This document shows positions 7,886 to 17,537 of a stretch of DNA of 21,333 nt, in pieces. The position numbers were made by a program, and so were the translations under genes. The notes below the pieces were generated by a model. That model saw only the letters and a program-made list of their open reading frames with translations. It did not search any database and was not told the DNA's origin. The DNA comes from Deinococcus sp. (GTDB lineage: Bacteria > Deinococcota > Deinococci > Deinococcales > Deinococcaceae): the NCBI GenBank assembly GCA_030524065.1, contig JAUNHF010000007.1:1-21333 (forward strand). The letters run 5' to 3'. Positions within the stretch are counted from its first letter, which is position 1; the number at the start of each line of letters is the position of its first letter.

Positions 7886-8991
7886 GCGCCCACCTCCTGT
7901 TCGGCGCGCACATAAGCCTCCTGCTCGGCCAGGTGCGGGGGTTGCTCGGCGTAGACATCCTGGAACATCACGTCCCACTCGGGTGTGCCGCTGGCCGCCG
8001 CTTCCTCAATGGCGGCGTTTACCTCGGCGTTTACTTCCTGGCTCAGCGCCTCTTTTTCTTCGGCGGTGATGGGGCGGCCCAGGTAGGCCAGCAGCTTCTC
8101 CACGCGCTCAATAGGGTCGCGGCCGGTCCACTGCTCCACCTCTTCGCGGGTGCGGTAGTGCTTCTCGGCGTCGGCGTCGGCGTTGGAGTGCGAGCCTACC
8201 CGGTAGGTCAGGGCTTCTACAATTGCGGGGCCTTCGCCGCTGCGAATCCGCTCGGCCACGGCGCCCATCACTTCCAGCACGGCGATCACGTCGTTGCCGT
8301 CCACGTAGTAGCCGGGAATGCCGTAAGCGCGGGCCTTGATGTGGATGGTTTCGCTGGCTGTCTGCTCGGCCACGCCGGTGGAAATGGCCCATTGGTTGTT
8401 CTCACACACAAACATCACGGGAGCCCGCTTCACGGCGGCCATGTTGACCCCGGCGTGCCAGTCGCCTTCGCTGGTCGCTCCGTCGCCAAAGGTGCAGACC
8501 GTGATTTCATCGGTGCCTAGGTACTTCTGGGCCATCGCGGTGCCGGTCGCTGGGGGAATCTGCGAAGCGATGCTGGAGCTGATTGAGACGACGTTGTGGC
8601 TGGGCGCGCTGAAGTGGTGCGGCATCTGGCGGCCCCGGCAAATGTCGCTGTTGGTGCCCATGATCTGGCTGATCATCTGAATCATCGGCACGCCCAGGGT
8701 CAGCATGATGGGGTGGTCGCGGTAATACAGCCACCACCAGTCGTGCCCAGCGCGGCAGGCACGGGCCAACCCCACCTGGGTCGCTTCCATGCCGTGCGCC
8801 TGAGCATAAAAGCTGGTGCGGCCCTGACGCAGCAAGGTAATCAGCTTGCGGTCAAACTCGCGGGCGCGGAACATGTCGCGGTACAGCCCCCGGATGAACT
8901 CGGGCGTGTAGCGGTCCGGCAGGGCCTGAAGCGGCTCGCCCTGCTCGGACACCCAGCGGAGAGGTTCCGCGGTAAACGGTTGAATCTGCAT
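7882..8991 (-). CDS. 2-oxoacid dehydrogenase E1 component, alpha subunit
   Basis: From ATG 8991 the protein has 369 residues, normal for the family. The ATG follows AGGAG by eight bases. A longer in-frame reading to 9123 would cross probable promoter sequence and adds a non-homologous segment. The ThDP-binding motif runs from GDGATSEGD (169-177) to NN (198-199). YYRDHP (89-94), the HHFSAP region (125-130) and [17 protein letters not shown] (264-280, the phosphorylation-loop region in mitochondrial enzymes) are conserved. It is the first gene of the operon and is coupled to E1 beta by a 4-nt overlap. Together with E2 it most resembles branched-chain 2-oxoacid dehydrogenase. Confidence 0.92.
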   Translation of the reverse strand: MQIQPFTAEPLRWVSEQGEPLQALPDRYTPEFIRGLYRDMFRAREFDRKLITLLRQGRTSFYAQAHGMEATQVGLARACRAGHDWWWLYYRDHPIMLTLGVPMIQMISQIMGTNSDICRGRQMPHHFSAPSHNVVSISSSIASQIPPATGTAMAQKYLGTDEITVCTFGDGATSEGDWHAGVNMAAVKRAPVMFVCENNQWAISTGVAEQTASETIHIKARAYGIPGYYVDGNDVIAVLEVMGAVAERIRSGEGPAIVEALTYRVGSHSNADADAEKHYRTREEVEQWTGRDPIERVEKLLAYLGRPITAEEKEALSQEVNAEVNAAIEEAAASGTPEWDVMFQDVYAEQPPHLAEQEAYVRAEQEVGA

Positions 8992-9118
8992 GTATTGGTC
9001 TCCTGAGGTTCTGCCGGAAACCCGCCTTGCCGGAACCCGGAGACCGGGACCGCCAGCCAGCTTTGTAGCCAGAGCGGGGGCAGCAGAGCAAATGAATTGT
9101 GGGTTAATGTGCGCCGCC

Positions 9119-9124
9119 ATCATA
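9119..9124 (-). promoter_or_regulatory. Candidate -10 of the 2-oxoacid dehydrogenase operon
   Basis: The minus strand reads TATGAT, which would give a leader of roughly 120 nt before ATG 8991. No good -35 was found, so this is a weak call. Confidence 0.25.
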
Positions 9125-9247
9125 GCTCAATTTGCCTGGGTGAAGGAGCAGTGGAGCAGACCGATATACCCCCGCCATGCGTGCCAGACAACTTTGCGCG
9201 CCTATCTTCTGCCAAGTGGATCAGATGAGGGGAACTGGGTCATTCTT

Positions 9248-9253
9248 TATAAT
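9248..9253 (+). promoter_or_regulatory. Candidate -10 (TATAAT) upstream of mnmG
   Basis: This is a perfect TATAAT in an otherwise GC-rich window, 118 nt before the mnmG start. The expected -35 position (about 9225-9230) reads ATGAGG, a poor match. It may be a distal mnmG promoter or, read on the other strand (ATTATA), part of the operon's upstream region. Confidence 0.35.
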
Positions 9254-9358
9254 CTTTCACCGCTCTGCAGATTTACAGATGTCATCCGGGCAAGGTCACT
9301 GGGCGGCGGCCGGGGGCCCGGTATCCGCCAGCACACAATGCCGCCCCCCTCCACTCGC

Positions 9359-9364
9359 TAAGCT
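9359..9364 (+). promoter_or_regulatory. Leaderless-type -10 element of mnmG
   Basis: TAAGCT is followed by seven bases (GGCGGGC) and ATG 9372. The arrangement matches leaderless transcription. GGCGGG is only a poor Shine-Dalgarno. Confidence 0.4.
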
Positions 9365-9371
9365 GGCGGGC

Positions 9372-11192
9372 ATGAAAGACCGCTGGAACGTCATAGTGAT
9401 CGGCGGCGGCCACGCGGGAACCGAAGCCGCCTGGGCCGCCGCAAAGTTTGGCCGGGCGGCCATGCTGGTGGGCAACCCCGCCACCATCGGGCGCATGCCC
9501 TGCAACCCGTCGGTGGGTGGCCCCGGCAAAAGCCAGCTGGTGTTCGAGCTGCATGCGCTGGGCGGGCTGATGCCCACACTGGCCGATCAGACAGCCATTC
9601 ATACCCGGGTGCTGAACGCCAGCAAAGGACCGGCAGTGCAGTCGCTGCGCGTGCAGAACGAACGCGACCTGTATGCCACGGTGGCGCAAGAAACACTCTT
9701 GTCGGTGCCGGAATTAGATATCCTGCGCGGCGAGGCGGCTGACCTAGAGAGTGACGGCCAGGGCGGATGGTGGGTCATCACCACCGATGGGCGGCGTTTC
9801 TGGGCACGCAGTGTGGTGGTCGCTGCCGGCACCTTTATGCGCGGAGTCACTTGGTATGGTCGGCAGTCGCGCCACGAGGGACGCCAGGGTGAGCCGCCTT
9901 CCCGCTTCCTGAGTGGAGCCCTGGAACGTGCGGGGCATACCCTCAAGCGCTTCAAAACCGGCACCCCGCCGCGTGTGCGGGCCGACTCGGTGCGCTTTGA
10001 CGATCTGACCCTGATTCCTGCTGACCGCCCAGCGCGGAGTTTTACCGGGACGCCCGGCCTGCACGCAGAGGCGTCTCCGACCTGGCAAACCCACACCACT
10101 CCACTGACCCACCGGCTGGTGCAGGAGAACATTGGTAACTCGGCCATGTACGCGGGCGATATTGACGCGACCGGCGCCCGCTACTGCCCCAGCATTGAGG
10201 ACAAGATCATGCGCTTTGCCCACCATGACCGGCATCTGCTGTTCGTGGAACCCGAAGGGCTGGAAACCAGCGAGGTGTACTTGCAGGGCTTTTCCTCCAG
10301 CTTGCCGCCCGAATTGCAAGACATCCTGGTCCGCACCCTGCCGGGATTCGAGCAGGCCGTGATTCAGCGCTACGCCTACGCAGTGGAATACGACGTGGTG
10401 GACTCGACCGAGCTGACCATGAATCTGGAGTCGCGGCGGCTGCCAGGGGTGTACACCGCTGGGCAGCTGAACGGCACCAGCGGCTACGAGGAAGCGGCCA
10501 TGCAGGGACTGGTGGCTGGGACGGCCGCCGCCCGCCGCGCCGCCGGACTTCCCGAGCAGACCTTCAGCCGCGCTGATGGCTACCTGGGAGTGCTGCTGGA
10601 CGACCTGATCCTCAAGGGCTGCGATGAACCCTTCCGGATGATGACCAGCCGGGTGGAGCACCGCCTGCTGGTCCGCCAGGACAATGCCGACGAGCGCTTG
10701 GTGCCGCTAGGGCATCAGCTGGGTCTGGTGGGGCAAGACCGCCTGAACGCGGTGCAGGCCAAATATGAGCGTGTGGCTGACGGCATCCAGGCCCTGAGCC
10801 ATCAGAAGCTGGAGGGCAAACCGCTGGACACCTGGCTGCGGCGCCCCGAAGTCACGCTGCGCGGGCTGGAGGCGCAGGGCATGACCCTGCCCGACCTGAG
10901 CCGTGAGGAAAAGGAAGCGGTGGAAATCCGGGTCAAGTATGCCGGCTATTTGGACCGTGCCCGCCGCCAGCTGGACGCCGAAGCCAAAGCTGGACGCCTC
11001 AGCCTGAGCGGGGTGGATTTCAGCGCAGTGGCCTCGTTGTCGCTGGAAGGGCGCGAGAAACTGCTGAAGCACGCCCCTGCCACTGTGGAACAGGCCAGCC
11101 GCATTCAGGGAGTGCGCCACGCCGATATCAGTGCCCTGCTGGTTCACCTTAGGCAGCGTCAGGGGTCAGAAGCACACTCCCTGCAATGTTAA
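9372..11192 (+). CDS. mnmG: tRNA uridine 5-carboxymethylaminomethyl modification enzyme MnmG (GidA)
   Basis: This 606-residue FAD protein works with MnmE to modify the wobble uridine of certain tRNAs. Start ATG 9372 is chosen because homology begins at once ([20 protein letters not shown]); earlier in-frame codons back to 9177 are intergenic. The FAD-binding turn is GGGHAG (11-16), followed by [14 protein letters not shown] with the conserved cysteine C44. Later motifs are [24 protein letters not shown] with a second conserved cysteine, [26 protein letters not shown], and the C-terminal helical part starting [23 protein letters not shown], which binds tRNA/MnmE in the family. The length is within the usual range. 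It heads the mnmG-rsmG-parAB block, with 95 nt carrying two parS sites after its stop. MnmE is not in the window. Confidence 0.97.
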   Translation: MKDRWNVIVIGGGHAGTEAAWAAAKFGRAAMLVGNPATIGRMPCNPSVGGPGKSQLVFELHALGGLMPTLADQTAIHTRVLNASKGPAVQSLRVQNERDLYATVAQETLLSVPELDILRGEAADLESDGQGGWWVITTDGRRFWARSVVVAAGTFMRGVTWYGRQSRHEGRQGEPPSRFLSGALERAGHTLKRFKTGTPPRVRADSVRFDDLTLIPADRPARSFTGTPGLHAEASPTWQTHTTPLTHRLVQENIGNSAMYAGDIDATGARYCPSIEDKIMRFAHHDRHLLFVEPEGLETSEVYLQGFSSSLPPELQDILVRTLPGFEQAVIQRYAYAVEYDVVDSTELTMNLESRRLPGVYTAGQLNGTSGYEEAAMQGLVAGTAAARRAAGLPEQTFSRADGYLGVLLDDLILKGCDEPFRMMTSRVEHRLLVRQDNADERLVPLGHQLGLVGQDRLNAVQAKYERVADGIQALSHQKLEGKPLDTWLRRPEVTLRGLEAQGMTLPDLSREEKEAVEIRVKYAGYLDRARRQLDAEAKAGRLSLSGVDFSAVASLSLEGREKLLKHAPATVEQASRIQGVRHADISALLVHLRQRQGSEAHSLQC

Positions 11193-11200
11193 GCCGCGCT

Positions 11201-11216
11201 TGTTTCACATGAAACA
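11201..11216. promoter_or_regulatory. parS: parS site 1 (ParB binding site)
   Basis: TGTTTCACATGAAACA differs by one base from the widely conserved parS 16-mer TGTTTCACGTGAAACA. It lies eight bases after the mnmG stop and 1.7 kb before parB. It is the exact reverse complement of site 2. Confidence 0.92.
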
Positions 11217-11235
11217 TCAGAGGGCACGGGAGAGT

Positions 11236-11251
11236 TGTTTCATGTGAAACA
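11236..11251. promoter_or_regulatory. parS: parS site 2 (ParB binding site)
   Basis: TGTTTCATGTGAAACA is the inverse of site 1, with centres 35 bp apart. The site ends 23 bases before the rsmG -10 element, so bound ParB would lie over the rsmG promoter. Confidence 0.92.
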
Positions 11252-11274
11252 CAGGCAGGCCTGATGTAGGCCGC

Positions 11275-11280
11275 TATACT
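11275..11280 (+). promoter_or_regulatory. Leaderless-type -10 element of rsmG
   Basis: TATACT, one base from TATAAT, is followed by seven bases (GCCAAGA) and ATGATG at 11288. There is no Shine-Dalgarno, so leaderless transcription of rsmG is likely. The -35 region would fall next to or within parS site 2. Confidence 0.55.
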
Positions 11281-11287
11281 GCCAAGA

Positions 11288-12058
11288 ATGATGTCTGCTG
11301 GCCCCGCGTCCCCCTCATCCGCACCGCCTGACCCGCTCTCGGCAGCCGGCCAGAGCCTGTTGCAGCAAGCGGCCAGTGCGGCTGGGCACCCCTTGAATTC
11401 TGCTCAGCAGACGCTGTTTGCCCGATTGTATGGTCGCCTACTAGAAGGCTCGGCGCAAATGAACCTGACCGCTTTGCAGAGCGAACGCGACATCGTGCTC
11501 AAGCACTTTGTGGATTCGCTCGGCTGCCTTAGCGCGGGCGAGTGGCCTCAGGGAGCCAGGGTGCTGGACTTGGGCACAGGCGCTGGCTTCCCTGCTCTGC
11601 CGCTTGCCATCGTGCGCCCCGACCTACAGATCACCGCGCTGGACGCCACGGCCAAAAAAGTGGCCTTCGTGGAGCGGACGGCCAGAGAACTGGGCGTCTC
11701 TGTAACTGGCCTGAGCGGCCGCGCCGAAGAAGTGGGGCGCAGTCCACAGCACCGCGCACACTATGATGTCGTGGTGACCCGGGCGGTGGCGGCGCTGCCT
11801 ATCTTGGCCGAGCTGGCCCTGCCGCTGCTCAAGCTGGGCGGCGTGCTGGTTGCACAAAAAGGACACTTGAGCGAGGAAGAACGCGGCGCTGGCCTGCGCG
11901 CAGCAAATCAGGTGGGCGGTGAGCTAGACACCGAGTGGCACGGCGAGTTGCCTGTGCTGGGTGATCCCCGCAGTCTGCTGATCCTGCGTAAAACAGCCGA
12001 GACTCCGGACAGCTATCCCCGCCGCACCGGCATTCCCAACAAGCGGCCCCTGGGCTGA
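11288..12058 (+). CDS. rsmG: 16S rRNA (guanine-N7) methyltransferase RsmG (GidB)
   Basis: This is a 256-residue SAM-dependent enzyme that methylates G527 of 16S rRNA (E. coli numbering). Family motifs are [19 protein letters not shown] (58-78), the SAM-binding loop [17 protein letters not shown] (92-108), [22 protein letters not shown], and the C-terminal [13 protein letters not shown]. About 25 residues at the N-terminus are a Ser/Ala/Pro-rich extension. Either of the two adjacent ATG codons (11288, 11291) could be the start; both fit the -10 spacing. Loss of RsmG gives low-level streptomycin resistance in other bacteria. The neighbours mnmG, parA and parB are conserved in many genomes. A 97-nt gap separates it from parA. 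Confidence 0.96.
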   Translation: MMSAGPASPSSAPPDPLSAAGQSLLQQAASAAGHPLNSAQQTLFARLYGRLLEGSAQMNLTALQSERDIVLKHFVDSLGCLSAGEWPQGARVLDLGTGAGFPALPLAIVRPDLQITALDATAKKVAFVERTARELGVSVTGLSGRAEEVGRSPQHRAHYDVVVTRAVAALPILAELALPLLKLGGVLVAQKGHLSEEERGAGLRAANQVGGELDTEWHGELPVLGDPRSLLILRKTAETPDSYPRRTGIPNKRPLG

Positions 12059-12155
12059 GGCTCCGGGCCGATGCAGCGGACCAGGGCACCGCAGCGCATT
12101 CCACGCAGGCCAGAGTAGGCCGCAGCATTTTCCAACCATGAACTGAGGCAGCACT

Positions 12156-12905
12156 GTGAAAATAATAGGAATCGTCAATCAGAAAGGCGGCGTCGCCAAG
12201 ACCACCACAGCGGTGAACTTGGCCGCATATCTGGCCGCGCAGGGGCAGCGGGTGCTGCTGCTGGACATGGACCCGCAGGGCAATGCCACCAGCGCCCTGG
12301 GCCTGCGTGACGCCGAAGAGGGCTTGTATGAGGCCCTGGGGCTTCCCGGCAAGGTGAGCAGCTACACCCAGGTCTCGGTGCAGGCAGGACTGGACGTGCT
12401 GCCGGCCACCCCGGACCTGGCTGGAGCCGGCGTGGAGCTGGCCGACGACCCCGACGCCCTTTCACGCTTGTTGGCGAGCGTGACCGGCTATGACCTGGCC
12501 ATTATTGACGCGCCGCCCAGCCTGGGACCGCTGACCGTGAATGTCTTGGCGGCCGCCCACCGGCTGATTATTCCTTTGCAAGCCGAATACTTTGCCCTGG
12601 AAGGGCTGGCCGGCCTGATGGAAACGGTGGAGCGGGTACAGGAAAACCTCAACCCACAGCTTCAGGTGCTGGGCGTGGTGCTGACCATGTTTGATGGCCG
12701 CACGAACCTGGCGCAGGAAGTGGAAACCACGGTCCGCAAGCATTTCGGCCCGCTGGTCTTCGGCGCCGTCATTCCCCGCAATGTGCGGCTGTCGGAAGCT
12801 CCCAGCTTCGCGCAGCCCATCAATCTGTTTGCCCCCAATTCGCTCGGTGCCGCCGCCTACCAGCGCCTAGCCGAGGAGGTGATTCAGCGTGTCCAAAAGT
12901 CCTAA
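12156..12905 (+). CDS. parA: Chromosome partitioning ATPase ParA (Soj)
   Basis: This 249-residue ParA/MinD-type ATPase binds DNA non-specifically as an ATP dimer and moves ParB-parS complexes. Start GTG 12156 follows GAGG by eight bases. The deviant Walker A is KGGVAKTTT (10-18), with the signature lysine K10 and with alanine where most relatives have glycine. The Walker A' region is [13 protein letters not shown] (about 38-50), and Walker B is [11 protein letters not shown]. The C-terminal part has the usual [13 protein letters not shown] and [18 protein letters not shown]. It has no long N-terminal domain, so it is the chromosomal Soj type rather than the plasmid type. The gene overlaps parB by 17 nt. 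Confidence 0.97.
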   Translation: MKIIGIVNQKGGVAKTTTAVNLAAYLAAQGQRVLLLDMDPQGNATSALGLRDAEEGLYEALGLPGKVSSYTQVSVQAGLDVLPATPDLAGAGVELADDPDALSRLLASVTGYDLAIIDAPPSLGPLTVNVLAAAHRLIIPLQAEYFALEGLAGLMETVERVQENLNPQLQVLGVVLTMFDGRTNLAQEVETTVRKHFGPLVFGAVIPRNVRLSEAPSFAQPINLFAPNSLGAAAYQRLAEEVIQRVQKS

Positions 12906-13776
12906 AAAGTCCAGCCTCGGCCGGGGTCTGGACGCCCTGCTCAGCCGCAAAGAAAGTGCGCGTCCCCGCACGGCCGACGCCGAGCAGCCCCCGGAGCAGG
13001 AACACGAGCGGCGCGGCGTGCAGCTGCTGCCCACCCACCGGGTGATGCAAGCGGCTTACCAGCCCCGGCAGGTTTTTGAACCGACCGCCCTGGCCGAGCT
13101 GGCCCAGAGCATCCGCGAAAAGGGCATCTTGCAGCCGCTGCTGGTTCGCCCACGCGGCGACGCCTTTGAAATTGTGGCCGGGGAGCGCCGCTGGCGGGCC
13201 TCTCAGCTGGCCGGGGTGGATGAGCTGCCGGTCATCATCCGCGATCTGTCCGACCGCGAAGCCCTGGAAATCGCCATCATTGAGAACTTGCAGCGCGAGG
13301 ATCTGGGCCCCCTGGAAGAAGCCCGCGCCTACAAGACGCTGATGGAGCATGGCCTGAACCAGGAGGGAGTGGCGCAGGCGGTGGGCAAGGGCCGCAGCAC
13401 CGTTGCCAACGCCCTGCGCCTACTCAGCCTGCCGGACGCTGCACTTCAGGCGCTGGAAGGGGGCGAAATTAGTGCGGGGCACGCCCGCGCCATCTTGGCC
13501 CAACCCGAAGAGGACCGGCTCTGGGCGCTGGAACAGATTCGCCGCCGCAGCCTGAATGTCCGCGAAGCCGAGGCGCTGCGCCGCAGCCGTGAGGTGGCCG
13601 GGCCACTCAAAGTGAATCCGCCGCGTCCCTTCAAACAGATTGAGGTGGACCTCAGCCGCCGCACCGGCACCCGCGTCAAGATCACCGGGGAAGGCAAAGG
13701 CCGCATTGAGCTGAATTACGGATCACGCGAGGAACTGGAACGCCTGCTGGACCTGCTGGGGTACGGCGCCGAGTGA
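12889..13776 (+). CDS. parB: Chromosome partitioning protein ParB (Spo0J)
   Basis: This 295-residue protein binds parS, hydrolyses CTP and spreads as a sliding clamp. Start GTG 12889 lies in the end of parA behind GAGGAGGTG. The N-terminal [10 protein letters not shown] (9-18) is the usual ParA-interacting segment. The CTP-binding part has YQPR (57-60), ILQPLLVRP and GERRWRA (98-104). ENLQREDL (132-139) leads into a helix-turn-helix near 155-178 ([26 protein letters not shown]). A C-terminal dimerisation domain follows from about 245. Two parS sites lie 1.7 kb upstream. Only one parAB pair is in this window; Deinococcus genomes often have others on secondary replicons. Confidence 0.97.
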   Translation: MSKSPKKSSLGRGLDALLSRKESARPRTADAEQPPEQEHERRGVQLLPTHRVMQAAYQPRQVFEPTALAELAQSIREKGILQPLLVRPRGDAFEIVAGERRWRASQLAGVDELPVIIRDLSDREALEIAIIENLQREDLGPLEEARAYKTLMEHGLNQEGVAQAVGKGRSTVANALRLLSLPDAALQALEGGEISAGHARAILAQPEEDRLWALEQIRRRSLNVREAEALRRSREVAGPLKVNPPRPFKQIEVDLSRRTGTRVKITGEGKGRIELNYGSREELERLLDLLGYGAE

Positions 13777-13822
13777 CGTCCGCACAGCACGGCGCCGTAT
13801 AAAACACACAGCTGCGCCCTAT

Positions 13823-13853
13823 GGCCCGCCCCAGTGATCTCCTGGGGCGGGCC
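13823..13853 (+). terminator. Hairpin terminator after parB
   Basis: A perfect 12-bp stem, GGCCCGCCCCAG with CTGGGGCGGGCC, encloses a 7-nt loop. It lies 46 nt after the parB stop and before the next gene. Only two of the next four bases are T, so it is a strong hairpin without a proper U tract. The symmetric stem could act on either strand. Confidence 0.65.
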
Positions 13854-13891
13854 TGTTCGGTGCCGGTGACATCTGCCTTACCGGGCCAGCG

Positions 13892-13897
13892 TACCCT
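13892..13897 (+). promoter_or_regulatory. Possible -10 of the usp-ldh operon
   Basis: TACCCT followed by five bases and ATG 13903 resembles the leaderless arrangement, though the gap is one base shorter than in the other examples here. No -35 was found. Confidence 0.25.
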
Positions 13898-13902
13898 GAG
13901 CT

Positions 13903-14415
13903 ATGTCCAATTCAGCTGGGGGTTTCCGCCGTATCGCGGTTGGCATCGACTTCTCGCCTTCTTCGCTGCATGCACTAGAGGTGGCCCGCACGCGGTTTCC
14001 GGGTGCAGAGCTGCGGCTGCTGCACGCGCTGGATGTCCGCATGACCGCTGCGCCGGATGTGATGGGCGGGCTCGCGCCGGTGGGGTATGACCCTGCCTTG
14101 CTGGACACGCTGGAGCAGGGCGACGCCCAGCAGCTGGCCGGATTGGCACAGCCAGGAGAGAGCCAAGAACAGCTGGTGGGCGACCCGGTCAGCAGCTTAC
14201 TGGACGCCGCGCAGGCCTGGCACGCCGACCTGCTGGTGGTCGGCACCCACGCCCGTGCCCCGCTGGAACATTTTTTCCTGGGCAGCACCGCCGAAAAACT
14301 GGTGGCCCGCAGCCCGGTGCCGGTGCTGACCGTGCGGCTGCCGCGGCGCGGGGCAGCCGGGCATGGCCCCGCAGAGCCCCATCATGCAGAAGCTCCCAGC
14401 GGAGATACGCTGTGA
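13903..14415 (+). CDS. Universal stress protein (UspA family)
   Basis: This is a 170-residue single-domain Usp. Residues 9-18 ([10 protein letters not shown]) begin the fold with the ATP-contacting aspartate D16. The C-terminal nucleotide loop reads [16 protein letters not shown] (114-129), followed by [16 protein letters not shown]. The usual ATP motif is G-x2-G-x9-G-S/T; here the second glycine is alanine (A117), so ATP binding may be weakened. About 25 residues follow the domain and are not conserved. The start at ATG 13903 has no clear ribosome binding site; a TACCCT hexamer lies five bases upstream. The stop overlaps the lactate dehydrogenase start by four bases, so the two genes form an operon and may be induced together. 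Confidence 0.9.
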   Translation: MSNSAGGFRRIAVGIDFSPSSLHALEVARTRFPGAELRLLHALDVRMTAAPDVMGGLAPVGYDPALLDTLEQGDAQQLAGLAQPGESQEQLVGDPVSSLLDAAQAWHADLLVVGTHARAPLEHFFLGSTAEKLVARSPVPVLTVRLPRRGAAGHGPAEPHHAEAPSGDTL

Positions 14416-15344
14416 AGGTCGGAGTGGTTGGCAGCGGCTTTGTGGGCGCGACGGCGGCCTATGCGCTCACGCTGCGCGGTACCTGTAGCGACCTGGTGCT
14501 GGTGGACCGCGACCAGGACCGAGCCCGCGCCGAAGCCGAAGACATCGCCCACGCGGCGCCGGTCAGCCACGGCACCCGCGTGACCAGCGGTGACTTTGCG
14601 GCATTGAGCGGCTGCGAGGCCGTCGTGGTGGCCGCCGGAGCCAACCAGAAGCCTGGCGAAACCCGCCTGGAACTGCTGGAGCGCAACGCCGCCATCTTCC
14701 GGGAACTGATTCCGCAGGTCTGCGAAGCGGCGCCACTGGCCGCGCTGATTATTGCCAGCAACCCGGTAGACCTGCTGACCGATCTGGCCGCCAGCTACGC
14801 ACCGGCCGAGCAGACGGTGCTGGGCTCGGGCACCGTGCTGGACAGCGCCCGCTTTCGCCACCTCATCGCGCAGCGGGCCGGTGTGGACGCCACCCATGTG
14901 CACGGCTACGTACTGGGTGAACACGGCGACAGCGAAGTGCTGGCCTGGAGCACCGTGCAGATTGCCGGACTGCGGGTTGAGGAATTTATGGCGGCCCGTG
15001 ACCTGCCCTGGAACAGCAGCGTCCGGGAAGAAATTGACCGGGGCACGCGGGACGCGGCGGCGGCCATCATCGCGGGCAAGCAGGCCACCTACTACGGCAT
15101 CGGTGCCGCGCTGGCCCGCATTGTAGAAGCCGTGGTTCTGAACCGCCGTGCCATCTTGACGGTCAGCGGCCCGACGCCCTACGGCACCGCCATGTCACTG
15201 CCAAGGGTGGTCGGGCGCGGGGGCATAGAGCAGACCCTTCAACCTCCGCTGACAGCAGAAGAAGCCCAGCAATTGGAACGCAGCGCCCAGACCCTGCGTG
15301 AAGCGCTGGCGGCCCTAGGAGAGCAGCAGGCAAAGGCAAAATAA
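14412..15344 (+). CDS. ldh: L-lactate dehydrogenase
   Basis: This 310-residue NAD-dependent enzyme interconverts pyruvate and lactate. The NAD-binding turn is [10 protein letters not shown] (7-16), with D32 ending the second strand. Specificity for pyruvate rather than oxaloacetate is shown by glutamine Q79 in [10 protein letters not shown], the position called Q102 in reference LDHs, where malate dehydrogenases have arginine. Active-site R85 (loop arginine), D144 and R147 in LDSARFR, and H171 in GEHGDS are all present. Start GTG 14412 follows GGAG and overlaps the usp stop (GTGA). Histidines of the classic fructose-1,6-bisphosphate site were not checked, so allostery is open. Confidence 0.95.
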   Translation: MKVGVVGSGFVGATAAYALTLRGTCSDLVLVDRDQDRARAEAEDIAHAAPVSHGTRVTSGDFAALSGCEAVVVAAGANQKPGETRLELLERNAAIFRELIPQVCEAAPLAALIIASNPVDLLTDLAASYAPAEQTVLGSGTVLDSARFRHLIAQRAGVDATHVHGYVLGEHGDSEVLAWSTVQIAGLRVEEFMAARDLPWNSSVREEIDRGTRDAAAAIIAGKQATYYGIGAALARIVEAVVLNRRAILTVSGPTPYGTAMSLPRVVGRGGIEQTLQPPLTAEEAQQLERSAQTLREALAALGEQQAKAK

Positions 15345-15354
15345 GTGGCACACC

Positions 15355-15404
15355 GTTTCAGAGGCAGGCACAGGGGCTGATTCCGGCTCAACCGCCTCTG
15401 AAAC
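15355..15404. terminator. Inverted repeat between convergent genes
   Basis: GTTTCAGAGGC (15355-15365) and GCCTCTGAAAC (15394-15404) are perfect 11-bp arms around 28 nt. The repeat lies 10 nt after the ldh stop and 8 nt from the end of the convergent LptA-like gene. A bidirectional terminator is likely from position, although there is no T run. Confidence 0.5.
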
Positions 15405-15412
15405 ATCAGCCT

Positions 15413-16537
15413 TCAGGGTCCATCCGAGAACTCGCCGCTGATCCGCACCCCCGCCGAAGCCCAGGCAATGGCTTCGTCGCGGTCAAGGTCATAAAGGATC
15501 TCGGCGGCTTGTAGCCGCTCCTGACCCCGGGTGGTCACGGCCGGCTGCTCAGGCGTACCGATCAGGCGTGCCAGGTTGGCCCCGTCGTCGTACTCCACGC
15601 GGGCAGCGCGGCTGATCCGGCCCCCGCTCGAATTGAGGACCACATCGCCCACCAGCACGGTGCGTTCGCGGTCCACGTCCATCTCAATACTGCCTGACGT
15701 GCCGGACAGATCGCCGCTCTCGCTGTCCGGCACGTCCCGCTGAAACGTGATTGGGCCGGCGATGCGCGCTACCCCGTCAGACTCGTCGTACTTGAGGCGC
15801 TGGCCGGTCAGCTGGGTCTGGCCCTGAGTGACCTGCACAGCGCCGGGCACGTCACGGGATTCGGCGGCCACGGCGCAGCGGCTGAGGCGGTCGGTGGCCC
15901 CTGCCGGAGCTTCGTCCAGCAGGCGGGCCGCGCCGCCGCCCGCCTCAATCTGACCGTCTCCAGCGGTGCCGTCCGGGCGCTGCCGCTGGGTGACCAGGGC
16001 CAGGGGCACCCGGATCAGATTCTTGTCAATGCTGATTTCGACCCCGCCCGCGCCGGACTCGCTGAATACGGCCAGGCTGGGCCCATTGGGATCTTCACCC
16101 TCCCGTGGCTGACAAATGGTAAAAATCCCGCTGGCATCATCGGTGCCCTTGCGGACCACCCGAATGCGGCGCTGCTGGCCGTCGTCGCCCTGGCGCAGCA
16201 ACTCCAGGGACGAATACTCGTTGCCCGGTGCCGTCTCGGCCGCCGCTTCCGCCTCTGCGGGCGTGGCCGTTTCCTCAGCCCACCGCTCAATCTCGGCCCA
16301 ATCATCGTCGGCCCAGTCGGCGGCCCCATCATCGGCGGCCCCGTCTGCTGGCACTTCAGCAACGCGTCTGTCTTTGGGAACCGAGTCTTCAGGCGCCGGA
16401 GCCGGAGCGACAGGAGCCGGGGCGGCAGCCGGCGAAGAGGAGGGCGGAGCCGGCCAGGGCGTCTGGGCCAGGGCTGCGCCGAAGCTCAGCGCCAGCCCCA
16501 GCGCGGCCAGGGTCTTCCGGCCATCCCTTTTCACCAC
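15413..16537 (-). CDS. LptA/OstA-like periplasmic protein, long form
   Basis: The protein has about 374 residues. The start is taken as GTG 16537, preceded by GAGGG; the next codon is also GTG, and GTG 16552 is an alternative. A signal peptide is clear (basic start, [16 protein letters not shown], cleavage before QTPWP). Next comes a Pro/Ala-rich then acidic low-complexity stretch of about 80 residues, and a middle domain with two cysteines (FTICQPRE and [10 protein letters not shown]) that could form a disulfide. The C-terminal part has OstA-type repeats: [21 protein letters not shown], then [13 protein letters not shown], then [17 protein letters not shown]. These are the beta-jellyroll strands of LptA. 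It is the third gene of an LptC-LptA-LptA-like set. A lipid-bridge role is inference. Confidence 0.75.
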   Translation of the reverse strand: MVKRDGRKTLAALGLALSFGAALAQTPWPAPPSSSPAAAPAPVAPAPAPEDSVPKDRRVAEVPADGAADDGAADWADDDWAEIERWAEETATPAEAEAAAETAPGNEYSSLELLRQGDDGQQRRIRVVRKGTDDASGIFTICQPREGEDPNGPSLAVFSESGAGGVEISIDKNLIRVPLALVTQRQRPDGTAGDGQIEAGGGAARLLDEAPAGATDRLSRCAVAAESRDVPGAVQVTQGQTQLTGQRLKYDESDGVARIAGPITFQRDVPDSESGDLSGTSGSIEMDVDRERTVLVGDVVLNSSGGRISRAARVEYDDGANLARLIGTPEQPAVTTRGQERLQAAEILYDLDRDEAIAWASAGVRISGEFSDGP

Positions 16538-16561
16538 GGCACCGTCCCTCACCGGCCCGGC

Positions 16562-17461
16562 TTACTCGCCGCGCAGCTTGAACTGCGAGGCCGGGATCTG
16601 ATAGCCGCTGCTCAGGGTGCGGACGCGGGCCAGGTCGGTCCGCTGTTCCAGCGCGCCGCTGGACGGGGCACGCACAGTAGAGCCACTCTTGGAATCACGG
16701 CTGACCGCGTTGCCCACCACATAGGCCACGTTCTTGTTGTCGTCGTAGAATAGGGCGTTGCCGGTGGTGGTGATCGAACCCTGGACCAGCTTCACATTGC
16801 CCTTGACGTAGATGGTTTTGTTGCCGGTCAGGGCGCGCACCTCACCGCCGGTGATCAGCAGTTCCTTTTGGTTGCCGCTGGCTTCCTGGCGCAGGCGGGC
16901 AGAGCCGGTCAGCACGCCCAGTTCGCGGTCTTCGTCAAAGACCAGCTGCGCGGCGGCGGCACTCTGGTTGCCCTGCCGCAGCACCACGCTGCCCTTGGAG
17001 GTCGAAACATTGTTGTCCACGTCCAGGCTCATGCTCTGCGCCTTGATCTGCACCGTTTCGCCGCCCCGCTTTTCCGGAACGAACGACGCCCGCGCATTGC
17101 CGCGCAGCACGCCCTGCCCGGTGGCTTCGCTGTATGTCAGATCGGAGCCCTGGGCGGTCAGGCGGCCGCGCTGCACCTTGACGTCACCGCTAAAGCGCGA
17201 GTTGCGCTTGCCCTGCGACCCCACGATGGTCTGGCCCTGGGGCGCCGTGAGCTGGGCTTCGGTGGCGGTGATGCTGAGGGTGCTGACCGTGGCCCGAACC
17301 GGATTGCCCGTAAAGGTAATGGGGCCGCTCCGCAAATCGCCGCGCGGCGCCCCCTGAATGTTGATGATGCGGTTGGCGTTGGCCTGGGCCAGCACGCCAG
17401 TGCCGGTCAGGGCCAGCAGGGCGAAGGTAACGGCTTTTTTGGCAGTGGGGGTCAGGGTCAT
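16562..17461 (-). CDS. LptA/OstA-like periplasmic protein
   Basis: This is a 299-residue exported protein. The signal peptide ([20 protein letters not shown], cleavage before QANA) is followed by successive jellyroll-type repeats. These include [93 protein letters not shown] and [20 protein letters not shown]. The alternation of 'strand - D-N/G turn - GxA' is typical of LptA/OstA. The start ATG 17461 has a very strong GAGGAGGA site. LptA proteins bridge the periplasm and carry lipopolysaccharide in proteobacteria. Deinococcus is reported to have no LPS, so the cargo here is unknown. Confidence 0.8.
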   Translation of the reverse strand: MTLTPTAKKAVTFALLALTGTGVLAQANANRIINIQGAPRGDLRSGPITFTGNPVRATVSTLSITATEAQLTAPQGQTIVGSQGKRNSRFSGDVKVQRGRLTAQGSDLTYSEATGQGVLRGNARASFVPEKRGGETVQIKAQSMSLDVDNNVSTSKGSVVLRQGNQSAAAAQLVFDEDRELGVLTGSARLRQEASGNQKELLITGGEVRALTGNKTIYVKGNVKLVQGSITTTGNALFYDDNKNVAYVVGNAVSRDSKSGSTVRAPSSGALEQRTDLARVRTLSSGYQIPASQFKLRGE

Positions 17462-17537
17462 GGGGATTCCTCCTCAGGAAAGTGTTTGGGCGGGGAGACA
17501 GAAGTGACTTTGTCAGGCTGGGCCGCGAGCAAACCGC

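Larger units (their letters stand above)
8992..9371. other. Divergent intergenic region between the dehydrogenase operon and mnmG
   Basis: These 380 nt hold no convincing gene. The reading frame in front of mnmG is open back to 9177, but that stretch resembles no protein. A perfect TATAAT lies at 9248-9253 on the plus strand, TATGAT on the minus strand at 9119-9124, and a TAAGCT element directly in front of mnmG. No strong hairpin terminator is visible. Confidence 0.6.

Noticed and set aside
8992..9123. N-terminal extension of E1 alpha
   Set aside because: The added residues are not family-like, and ATG 8991 has a good ribosome binding site.
9177..9371. Upstream extension of mnmG to an earlier ATG
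   Set aside because: MnmG homology starts exactly at ATG 9372, and the extension crosses likely promoter elements.
15355..15404. GTTTCA and GAAACATCAG as a third parS site
   Set aside because: The arms are 28 nt apart and lack the TGTTTCAC half-site. The GAAACATCAG match to the flank of parS site 1 is probably chance.
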